A DNA stretch of 64,000 bases from assembly GCA_025936115.1 (NCBI GenBank), contig JAICTZ010000022.1, forward strand, positions 48,786 to 112,785. Direction: 5' to 3'. Both the position numbers and the translations under genes were made by a program. The notes beneath the pieces are model-generated. The model was not told where the DNA came from, did no database searches, and saw only the letters and a list, made by a program, of their open reading frames with translations. Below are positions 40,079 to 47,615 of the stretch, one piece after another (position 1 is the first letter of the stretch; every line of letters begins with the position of its first letter). This stretch comes from Polyangiaceae bacterium. GTDB lineage: Bacteria > Myxococcota_A > Polyangia > Polyangiales > Polyangiaceae.

Positions 40079-41157
40079 ATCGCGTAGGCGTCCGAAGGTT
40101 CTGCCTTGGTGTAGTAGATGGTCTTGGCGTCGTGTGTCATTCCGAGCGCGCCTTGGTCCGTCGGGAAGCAGACGAGATCCGTCTCGGCTCCGGTGGCAAG
40201 GTCGAACTTGGCGATGCGATCGCCGCAATTGGCGTACATCAGGTTGCCTTGGATGAACGCGCCGAAGGTCGGGCAGTCGCTGAACACGACCGGCGTGCCG
40301 CCGGATACTGGCAGTGAGTATTCGCCGAGGTTGACGATGTGGGACGGGTCGATGTTCGAAAAGTAGAGGGTGCTCGAGGCCACGAGCAGGTCCGACCCGT
40401 CCGGCGCGATCGCGCTGTCGTTGGGTTGCTGCGTGAAAATAGTGCGAACCGTGCCGCCCGCTTTGGGCACCGTGGCAATGCCGGCGTTATTGAGGAGCTT
40501 GAAGCTGTAGTCGATCGTCCCCTCGTTGATGAAGTACACGTCCGTGCCGTCGACTACCACGCTCCCCGGACCCGCAAGATCTTTCGCGAGCACGGTCGGC
40601 GTACCTCCGGATTTCTTCACCTTGTTCAGTGTTCCCTTGGCGTCCCCGGCCTCGTTGCTCACCCTGTCGCCGAAGTAGATGGAGTCGGCGTCGAATGCAA
40701 AAACCGGATCGATGCCGGTGGCGTCGCTGGAGCCGGACATGGCGAGCGCGACGGGCGTGCCTCCCGCCTTGTCGAGCGACCAGAGCGCCGCGTTGTCACT
40801 GTAGTAGAGCTTCGTCCCGTCCACGTAGACGCGCACGTTGACGTCGAGAAGCCCCGTGATCGAAATGTCGGTCAGCGCTTCGGCGCTCCCTCCTGCCTTC
40901 GGGATTCTGGCGATGCCGGGGGTTTCCACGAAGAACACAGACTCGTCGTCGACGGCCGGACCGCGCAGAGGGTTGTCCGATGTGTAGAGCAGGGTCGGCA
41001 CGTGGGTCCCACACGTCATCGTCGCGCCGCTGCCGCCGCTGCCACCGTTGCCACCGCCACTGCTGCCCCCCGTTCCGCCCGAGCTCGAGTCGCCGTCGGA
41101 GCTCGACGAACACGCCGCAGTCGTCAACAGCACGATCCCAACCAAAATCTGCTTCAT
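40057..41157 (-). CDS. Lipoprotein with beta-propeller-like repeats
   Basis: 366 residues: signal LVGIVLLTTAAC, Gly/Ser linker (GGTGGSSGGGNGGSGGSG), then repeats of about 45-50 residues with the pattern VDG-x-DVYF/LYY-N and PKAGG-x-P/T (for example IARIPKAGGSAEAL, LWSLDKAGGTPVAL, IATVPKAGGTVRTI). These are typical of six-bladed propellers on myxobacterial surface lipoproteins (DUF5050-like). ATG start. Faces the Tad locus across a 459-bp gap. Confidence 0.8.
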   Translation of the reverse strand: MKQILVGIVLLTTAACSSSSDGDSSSGGTGGSSGGGNGGSGGSGATMTCGTHVPTLLYTSDNPLRGPAVDDESVFFVETPGIARIPKAGGSAEALTDISITGLLDVNVRVYVDGTKLYYSDNAALWSLDKAGGTPVALAMSGSSDATGIDPVFAFDADSIYFGDRVSNEAGDAKGTLNKVKKSGGTPTVLAKDLAGPGSVVVDGTDVYFINEGTIDYSFKLLNNAGIATVPKAGGTVRTIFTQQPNDSAIAPDGSDLLVASSTLYFSNIDPSHIVNLGEYSLPVSGGTPVVFSDCPTFGAFIQGNLMYANCGDRIAKFDLATGAETDLVCFPTDQGALGMTHDAKTIYYTKAEPSDAYAIYSVPIE

Positions 41158-41616
41158 TTCTCGTTCCCTTCGTGCGCCTGAGCAGGAGAGCCGGCTCGTC
41201 CCCGCTTCTCACTCTCGGGCAGCGCCCGCCCTGGGTTGCTTTCGCTGAGCACCCTGCACCGGCTCCTAACAGAACCCTACGCATCGCCGCAAGCGGTCCT
41301 CCCCCGACCCGTTGCCCCTAGGGGCGTCAACTGGTGGTTGGCGCTTCCGGGTTGCATATGCCCCTCCCGCGGGAGGCCGTTCTCCCGTTCAGCAGCAACC
41401 CACGCTGACCCCGCGCGCTCGAGCGCTTGCCGTCGCGCAGGCCCAAAAAGTGGGCGAAGTGCCGTCGATCGGCCCGGCGATGGCGACCAGTCGACGACCG
41501 TGCATCCACTGGATCCTCGAGTCCATACGGCTCGTGCACGGCTCTTGCAGAACGCCCGGCTGGGGTGCGTGCTCGCTCGGCCGTCCGTCTGCTCGCCCTT
41601 CTGGGATACAAAACTC
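41158..41616. other. Gap upstream of the Tad locus
   Basis: 459 bp between a minus-strand lipoprotein gene and the first Tad-type gene. The plus frame is open across it but is not coding-like (no helix or motif). It probably contains the promoter of the Tad pseudopilin operon; no clear box was found. Confidence 0.4.
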
Positions 41617-42261
41617 GTGACTCGAGAGCCCGACCGCATATCTGACGGAGCGACGCACGGAGTGCCAGGCTCGGGCGGCCGCTCCCTAAGCGCGAACGTC
41701 CGCGGCGCCGTGTTCGTCGAGTTTTTGATCGCCTTTTTGCCGGTCTACGTTTTCTTTCTGTGCGTCGTTCAGCTCGGGCTGCTCTTCTCGGTGAGGCTCG
41801 TGACCGAGCACGCCGCCGTCAACGGGGCTCGTGCCCTCGCCGTCGTCGGCGGCGACGAGCCCAAGCGTTACTCGAACGAGAAGAAGAACCAGCTGCTCCA
41901 GGGCGGCGAGCGCGTGAAAGTCGTGCGTTCCGCGGTGATCCTCACCCTCGCGCCGCTCATCCTGAACGGCGTGGTGCAAAACGTCGACGTCATCTACCCC
42001 CGCCCGGGGGAGCCCGACGGAGTCGCCCAGTCCGGGAACATCGATCTCGACGCGATGGGGGACACCGCCGTCAGCAAAGTGCGGGTGCGCGTCGAGGCAA
42101 GCGCCGCCTGCCGGTTGGCGCTCGCGGGCCCCATCGCCTGCCGCACGCTGACGAGCTTTCTGGATCCCACCCGAAAATTCAACTTGCTCTTGCCGACCGT
42201 GACCGTGCGCTCCGAAGCCATCTTTCCCTACCAGGGGGCGAAGTATGACTACCCGCCCTGA
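41617..42261 (+). CDS. TadE-like pseudopilin protein
   Basis: 214 residues from a GTG at 41617 (the frame is open back to 41236 but that part is not protein-like). The N-terminus SLSANVRGAVFVEFLIAFLPVYVFFLCVVQLGLLF is a TadE-type prepilin segment: Gly before the hydrophobic stretch and Glu at +5. The rest is a periplasmic domain with two Cys (ASAACRLALAGPIACRT). TadE and TadG are minor components of Flp pili. Overlaps the next gene by 17 bp. Confidence 0.75.
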   Translation: MTREPDRISDGATHGVPGSGGRSLSANVRGAVFVEFLIAFLPVYVFFLCVVQLGLLFSVRLVTEHAAVNGARALAVVGGDEPKRYSNEKKNQLLQGGERVKVVRSAVILTLAPLILNGVVQNVDVIYPRPGEPDGVAQSGNIDLDAMGDTAVSKVRVRVEASAACRLALAGPIACRTLTSFLDPTRKFNLLLPTVTVRSEAIFPYQGAKYDYPP

Positions 42262-43813
42262 AGGTCGCCCTGGCCGTGGGGTGTGCGGCGACGAGCGCGG
42301 CGCCATTCTGGTGATGGGCATTTTCATGTGCGCCTGCCTGGTCGGTATCCTCTGGTACCTGGCTGGAATCGGCGACGCGATCGTCTATCGCGAGCGCATG
42401 CAAGAGGGTGCCGACGCGACCGCGTTCAGCGCCGCCGTGCTTCACGCGCGCGGCATGAATCTGCTGGTGATGATCAATCTGATCATGGCCTGCGTCCTCG
42501 GGGTCCGCGTGGCCCTGAAAGTCGCGTACATCGTGCTCAACGTTCTAGCCATTGCCTTCTCGTGGGTCCCCGGCTTGGGGGAGGCCCTGGAAGCGGCGGC
42601 GAGGGGCGTCGACGCCGCCTCCGAGGCGTCCGATCCGTTCATCACCGGCGCGCTCGAGGGTTTGACCGCCGTCGAGGAGGTCATCCCCCACGTCGTCCCG
42701 CCTGCGGCGATCGTGGGTTCGGTGCAGGTAAGCTTGAAATACAACCCGCTCGTGAAGGAAGCAGCCGCCGCAAACCCCGTGACGACGCTCGAGGGTTTGC
42801 CGGTCGAGGCTGGCGACACGGGTGTCTTGTGTTTCCAGGCTGGCAAGGGCGTGGTCGACATCATCTTTGGAGCCAGTCCCGGCACCGGCGCCTTTAGGGA
42901 TTTAGTAGGCGATGCCTTCGGCGACTTGGTCGCCAGCGGTGGGGACTACTTTTGTGGGCTCGGCGGCGCGAGCAGCCCGCCCGATCTCAGCGGGCTGATC
43001 GACAGTCAAACCGACAAGGGGTGTGACCAAAAGAAAGACAAGCTGCAAAAGGATTCCGACGACGCGGCGGGAGCCTATCAGGATGCCTGTAATAGCTATC
43101 GCGCGTCCTGTTCGTCAGAGCTTCTCCCTGACGAGCAGCCGGCCCAACTCACGTCACAGCAGCAGGCGGATCTATCGCAGAAGCAAGGGAAGGCCGAGAC
43201 GGCCAAGGCCGCGCTCGACGCCTTCGACGGCGACCAGTGTCGCAAAGACGCAAAAGACGACATCCAAAAGAAGATCCAGAACAACTCGAGCTCGAGCTCG
43301 AGCTCTTCCAGCGGCAATATCGCCGCGCGCCGAGTCATCGCCGATTGGAAGAACGGCGTTCCCAACGCGCAAATGCTGGCGGTTGCCGTCGGAGAAACCA
43401 AATACCTGAACTCCGCGCCCGTGGGCGTGAGCGCGGGACAGTGGCAGAGCGGGGGCACCATCACCGTGCCCGAAAGCGCTCAGTTCTCCTTGGCGCAGTC
43501 CGAGTATTTCTACGACTGTTCGGGAGCGTGGGACACGCACTCGTGCAACGGCGCGGGTCACGGCAAGGACGACTCGGAGCTTGCCATGTGGAACTTCCGC
43601 TGGCGCGCGCGGCTTCGCCGCTACAACGCGCCGTTCAAGGGCACGGTGCCGGGGCTCGATCAACTGACGGGAGCGCTCAACGCAGCCGTCCTCATCAAAC
43701 GCATGAGCAGCATCGATCCGCTCAACTCGCTGACCATCCAGAACGCTGCCTTACTGAGTGAGCTCGGAAAAATCATAACCACCACCGACACCGACACCCT
43801 GATCATTCACTGA
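42245..43813 (+). CDS. TadG-like Flp pilus assembly protein
   Basis: 522 residues. A short basic start is followed by DERGAILVMGIFMCACLVGILWYL, the Tad-G-type N-terminal prepilin-like helix. A large, partly Cys-rich periplasmic region follows, with a coiled-coil-prone charged stretch around QKKDKLQKDSDDAAG and a Ser run (NNSSSSSSSSSG). ATG overlaps the previous gene. Probably the large minor pilin or adhesin of the Tad system. Confidence 0.7.
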   Translation: MTTRPEGRPGRGVCGDERGAILVMGIFMCACLVGILWYLAGIGDAIVYRERMQEGADATAFSAAVLHARGMNLLVMINLIMACVLGVRVALKVAYIVLNVLAIAFSWVPGLGEALEAAARGVDAASEASDPFITGALEGLTAVEEVIPHVVPPAAIVGSVQVSLKYNPLVKEAAAANPVTTLEGLPVEAGDTGVLCFQAGKGVVDIIFGASPGTGAFRDLVGDAFGDLVASGGDYFCGLGGASSPPDLSGLIDSQTDKGCDQKKDKLQKDSDDAAGAYQDACNSYRASCSSELLPDEQPAQLTSQQQADLSQKQGKAETAKAALDAFDGDQCRKDAKDDIQKKIQNNSSSSSSSSSGNIAARRVIADWKNGVPNAQMLAVAVGETKYLNSAPVGVSAGQWQSGGTITVPESAQFSLAQSEYFYDCSGAWDTHSCNGAGHGKDDSELAMWNFRWRARLRRYNAPFKGTVPGLDQLTGALNAAVLIKRMSSIDPLNSLTIQNAALLSELGKIITTTDTDTLIIH

Positions 43814-43815
43814 CG

Positions 43816-44430
43816 ATGAACGCTCCCCGAACGCTCCGGTTTCCCCTTCGTGCGCGATGCAAGCGGCGCATGAGGGGACATGCGCGCGAGCGCGGCGCCG
43901 CCATGGTGGAAGCAGCGATCGTGATCTCGATGCTGATTCTAGGTCTTATGGGCTTGATGTTTTTTCGCTCCTTTTACGTCAAAGAGCTGACGGCGTCGCG
44001 CCTCGCCAGGGCCTCGATTCTCGCGTACTCGATGAGCGGCTGCGACGGTCAGGTGCCGCTCGACTGGATTGGCAGCAAGGACCGCATCGACCTTTCGGTG
44101 TCGGCGCCCGATGCCGATTCGCAACCGGCGACCGGCAAGGATCAGACACAAGCGGCGACCACGAGCGATAGCGGCGCGAATGGTTTCCTGGACGGCCTCG
44201 GGCTGACGGGTGATGGTCGTGGTGTGCTCAATCCCATCACCAAAACCAACATCGACGGCAAGGTGACGCTCAACAGCAAAGGGGGGCTCCTCTCGCAGAG
44301 CAAGACCGTCTTCAAGAGCGACGTGCATGCTCGCTCGTTCGTGACCTGCGGAGAAAAGCCTCACGAAGGTAACGTCGGCACCACGGTCGGCGACCTGATG
44401 GGCAAATTGAAGGGTCTCATCCACCTCTGA
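43816..44430 (+). CDS. TadE-like minor pilin
   Basis: 204 residues, ATG 3 bp after the previous stop. The segment RERGAAMVEAAIVISMLILGLMGLMFF is a TadE prepilin helix with Gly-Ala before and Glu at +5. The mature portion is polar with two Cys. Third consecutive pseudopilin gene; the run probably supplies the tip or initiation complex. Confidence 0.75.
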   Translation: MNAPRTLRFPLRARCKRRMRGHARERGAAMVEAAIVISMLILGLMGLMFFRSFYVKELTASRLARASILAYSMSGCDGQVPLDWIGSKDRIDLSVSAPDADSQPATGKDQTQAATTSDSGANGFLDGLGLTGDGRGVLNPITKTNIDGKVTLNSKGGLLSQSKTVFKSDVHARSFVTCGEKPHEGNVGTTVGDLMGKLKGLIHL

Positions 44431-44438
44431 GCAAGCAG

Positions 44439-45395
44439 ATGAACATCAAGCGGCTACTTTCGTGGATCCTTCCCTCACGACGCACGCTGCGGCTCACGAC
44501 CTACCTGGTGTTCGTCTGCTTGGGCTCGGCGGCGCTCGCCGCGCGCGCCGCGTACGCGAGGGCGAACGAAGCGGCGCTCGAATTCGGCGAGCAGCTCAGC
44601 GGGCTCGAAGATCTCACGCGGGGTGCCAACATCGTTCTGGTGAACGGTGAGCGATTTCACCGCGTCATCGCGTTCGTCGACGACTCCGTCGGCTCGGTGC
44701 TCGATCGGATCCAGAAGGACTGCGAGACGACGCCCGGTCTGCTCGGGCAAGCGGCGAGCGAGGCGGCGCGCTCGTACCCACAGGCGCTCGACCGGTACCC
44801 CCTGAGCCCTCGCATTCTGCGCGGCATCGTGCGTCACGAAGAGGAGCGGCGCGGCATGGTGGCGTGCTTCACGGACTCGCGCGGCTTGGGCCTCACCGGC
44901 CTGGCCGACGCCGCAAAGCGCTTCGCGAAGACCTCGAACCTCGCCGAGTTCGGTCACTTCCGCTACGCGTTCGCACGACGGACCGACGACGGAGGGACCC
45001 AGGTCACGACCCTGTGGGCGGACACCGAGCTCAACCTGTCCACCATGTTTCCCGCGCACGGCGACGCGGCAGGAGCGGACTCTGACGTGCTCCCGAGGCC
45101 GGCAACGTCTCGTCGCGTCCTCGCGGCGGCCGCCGAAGGTCAACCTTACGCCCTTCGCTTGTACGACACCGCTCAAGCAGCCGCGTCGGTGCAGCGGTTC
45201 TACGAGGACTGGTTCAAGCAGAACGGCTGGGTTTTCGCCGGCAAGGCCAAGCAGGGAGGTTTCAGCTACCTGCGGCCTGACGGCTACCAGGTGATCGTGA
45301 CACTCTCCGAGCGCAAAGGACGCACGGCTGTCGGGCTCATCGAGGCCGGGCGCCGCGAGGGTTCGATCGTTTCGGCGACCGTGAGGGTCCAGTGA
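44439..45395 (+). CDS. Tad-locus membrane-anchored protein of unknown function
   Basis: 318 residues with one N-terminal TM helix (TYLVFVCLGSAALAARAAY) and a long soluble part. Two segments look globular: VNGERFHRVIAFVDDSVGSVLDRIQKDC (helix then Cys) and LRLYDTAQAAASVQRFYEDWFKQNGWVF...YLRPDGYQVIVTLSERKGRTAVGLIE. No family recognised. The stop overlaps the next gene start (ATGA-type at 45392), so it is probably co-translated with the toxin-type gene. May be a secretion or chaperone partner. Confidence 0.6.
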   Translation: MNIKRLLSWILPSRRTLRLTTYLVFVCLGSAALAARAAYARANEAALEFGEQLSGLEDLTRGANIVLVNGERFHRVIAFVDDSVGSVLDRIQKDCETTPGLLGQAASEAARSYPQALDRYPLSPRILRGIVRHEEERRGMVACFTDSRGLGLTGLADAAKRFAKTSNLAEFGHFRYAFARRTDDGGTQVTTLWADTELNLSTMFPAHGDAAGADSDVLPRPATSRRVLAAAAEGQPYALRLYDTAQAAASVQRFYEDWFKQNGWVFAGKAKQGGFSYLRPDGYQVIVTLSERKGRTAVGLIEAGRREGSIVSATVRVQ

Positions 45396-46690
45396 AGTCG
45401 AAGCGTGACTTGCTGCTCGGGCGCTGCCGTGCGCTCGCGTGCGCGCTAGTGCGCCCCTTCAGCGGCAGCTCGAGCGGTGCAACGCTCGTCGAGTATCTGA
45501 TCATCACCGGCTTCATCGCGCTCTTCGCGATTGGCGCCTTCTCCCGCTTCGGGACGGTCATCCACGCGGGGCTCAAGGCGGAGGCCAGCCGTATCGAGGG
45601 CAAGGGGCTCCCCAGCGCGGGCGATCTACTTGGTTCGCTCGGCGACTCGCCCCCCCCGTCTTGTGATCTCGCAAACAGAAACAACCCCTTTTGCGTGCAT
45701 GGCTCTGGCTTCTGCTTTGCGAAAGGAACGCCGGTCGCGGCGGAGGGCGGGGACCGGCCGATCGAGAGCATCGGCGTCGGCGATCGGGTCTGGGCTCGAG
45801 ACGCCGAGAGCGGACTCGTGGCGCTGCGCCCCGTCACGACGAAGTTCGTCACGCCGGGCATGCCCACCATCGACCTGGAGCTCTCCGCCGGGAGTCACAG
45901 CGAGTTAGTCACCGTCACCCCGGGGCACCGATTCTGGGTGGAGGGGACTGGCTGGACGCCGGCCGAAGACCTCGAACGCAGCCCGCTCGCGTCGCTGCAA
46001 GATTCGCTGTGGGCGATCCCGCTCTCGGGCGTGCCCCCGCCGCAGGAAGGGCGACTGGGGACGACGCTGCTCGCGAGCGGGACAGCGGGCTCGCTGTCTG
46101 CGACGCCGCTCTCGAGCCGCAGCACGACGACCACCGTCTACAACCTCGAAGTCGACGGTTTCCACAGCTATTTCGTCGGTCATCTCCACGCCCTCGTTCA
46201 CAACCAAAACAGCCAGCCGAACGCCAACAACTGTCCCGGCGGCGGCTCCACGGCGGGGGACGGGGGCGCGAGCCCTCCCGCCGCGGGGACTCTCGCCGCC
46301 ATCAAAGCGGCGGGTCTACCTCAGGGGGGAGGCTATCGCCAGGTGCGTAAGGCCGCCAGCAACGGCGGCCCGAACGGCACGAGTCTTGGGGGCGAGGTGA
46401 ATCACATGCCGGCCTGGGACTCCTGGGTGCAGTCCGGCAATACGACCTTCAGCCGCGACTCCGCGCCATCCATCTGGATGGAGACGGCCGACCACCGCGC
46501 GATGACCTCGACCGGAAGCAGTGCAGAGGCGAAGGCCTATCGCGCCGAGCAAGCGGAGCTCATCAAGGAGGGGAAGATCATGGAAGCGGTCCAGATGGAC
46601 ATCGACGAGATTCACGAAAAATACGGCAGCAAATATGACGAGGGAATCGCCCAGATGCTGGCCTACCTCGCAGCCCAAGGCATACATTAG
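45392..46690 (+). CDS. Flp-type prepilin fused to Hint domain and C-terminal toxin
   Basis: 432 residues. About 26-60 is a Flp prepilin: SGATLVEYLIITGFIALFAIG, Gly29 before the predicted cut and Glu34 at +5. About 105-271 is a Hint (intein-type) autoprocessing domain: Cys109 in FCFAKGTPV, PIESIGVGDRVWARD, VTPGHRFWV, then VYNLEVDGFHSYFVG and the terminal VHN (H270-N271). Residues ~272-432 are a polymorphic-toxin-like domain with NHMPAWDSW (H338), ETADHRAMTSTGSS (D367-H368-R369) and MDIDEIHEKYGSKYDEGI; it resembles HNH/endonuclease VII-type toxins but the exact family is not certain. A putative immunity gene starts 5 nt later. Confidence 0.85.
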   Translation: MKSKRDLLLGRCRALACALVRPFSGSSSGATLVEYLIITGFIALFAIGAFSRFGTVIHAGLKAEASRIEGKGLPSAGDLLGSLGDSPPPSCDLANRNNPFCVHGSGFCFAKGTPVAAEGGDRPIESIGVGDRVWARDAESGLVALRPVTTKFVTPGMPTIDLELSAGSHSELVTVTPGHRFWVEGTGWTPAEDLERSPLASLQDSLWAIPLSGVPPPQEGRLGTTLLASGTAGSLSATPLSSRSTTTTVYNLEVDGFHSYFVGHLHALVHNQNSQPNANNCPGGGSTAGDGGASPPAAGTLAAIKAAGLPQGGGYRQVRKAASNGGPNGTSLGGEVNHMPAWDSWVQSGNTTFSRDSAPSIWMETADHRAMTSTGSSAEAKAYRAEQAELIKEGKIMEAVQMDIDEIHEKYGSKYDEGIAQMLAYLAAQGIH

Positions 46691-46695
46691 GGACC

Positions 46696-47157
46696 ATGAG
46701 CAGGAGCTACCGCGTCGACCCGCACCGTGCCGTTGGGCCCGTCGTCTTTGGCATGTCTCGAAGCGAGGTCGAGGCCGCCATGGGGGAGACGCCCAAGCGC
46801 GCCAAGCGCAACCGTCTGTCGATTGCCGAATACGATCACTTCGCAAAAGACGGCTTCTTCGTCTATTACGACCCGAACGACATTGCGATTGCGGCAGAGT
46901 GCTTCGCGCTCTCGGCGGTTTCCTACCCGCCCGATACCTCACTCGACCTTTCCTACTCCGATCTGATCGCCTGGCTAAAAAGTCGGGACCCGAACCTCGC
47001 GCTCGAGCCGGACGGAGGGTTTCGCTCGGACGCACTCGGCGTGGCAGGAGCGCGGAAGGGAGAGGACGACGAGGTCGAAAGCCTGCTCTTTTACCGCCCG
47101 AACTACTACGAGGATTCGACTCGCTGGATGCGCGAACGGCGCGCGGCTCGCCAATAA
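46696..47157 (+). CDS. Probable immunity protein of the Flp-Hint toxin
   Basis: 153 residues, ATG 5 nt after the toxin stop. No signal peptide or TM. Opens with VDPHRAVGPVVFGMSRSEVEAAMGE and continues with YDHFAKDGFFVYYDPND and DLIAWLKSRDP, a small mixed alpha-beta protein typical of immunity proteins next to polymorphic toxins (the FGMSR-x2-V opening recurs in that setting). It is acidic overall, which suits neutralising a nuclease. The function is inferred from position and style, not shown. Confidence 0.75.
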   Translation: MSRSYRVDPHRAVGPVVFGMSRSEVEAAMGETPKRAKRNRLSIAEYDHFAKDGFFVYYDPNDIAIAAECFALSAVSYPPDTSLDLSYSDLIAWLKSRDPNLALEPDGGFRSDALGVAGARKGEDDEVESLLFYRPNYYEDSTRWMRERRAARQ

Positions 47158-47276
47158 AGAAACCCGTCACGTTTGGCAGTAAGGCCCGGGACAGCGACCT
47201 GTCAAAATGAATGCCGGAGTCTCCGTAAACGGCGGCCGCGGGAGTCGTAGCTGTCTTGCTGCCTCCACTCGCACGC

Positions 47277-47477
47277 TCAAGATTGATCGGATCTAGAGGC
47301 AAGGGCCATCTCCCAGCCGAGACGGAGGGTGAGGAGCTTTTCGTAGCCCCAGCCGAGAGTCTGCCAGCCAGGTGGCCCATTGTTCTTGATATGGCCACCG
47401 AGACGAGCCAGATGGTTCATTACATCCGCAACCGTGCGAGGAGGATCGAGGGTTCGGTTAGACGGAGCGTTTGCCAT
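47277..47477 (-). mobile_element. IS4-type transposase C-terminal remnant
   Basis: 66 residues, minus strand. LARLGGHIKNNGPPGWQTLG and GYEKLLTLRLGWEMA and the terminal DQS match the C-terminus of IS4-group transposases. No catalytic DDE region or terminal inverted repeats are present, so it is a fragment. It separates the immunity gene from a decayed RHS gene. Confidence 0.65.
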
Positions 47478-47615
47478 GATGCACCCGCGCGTCTCCCGCG
47501 TGCTGCGCGTGGATGGAGGAGACTGGTCTTGCCGGCTGCGAACTTGGGGTGGGGCTGCGACGTCGGCGGCCCTCGGCGGGCAGGCTCTGCTCCGCCGTCA
47601 GGGGCCACCTTCACA

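Noticed and set aside
41236..41616. Extension of the TadE-like gene upstream of 41617
   Set aside because: Composition is Arg/Ser/Pro-rich with no helix; the prepilin segment begins much later, so the GTG at 41617 fits better.
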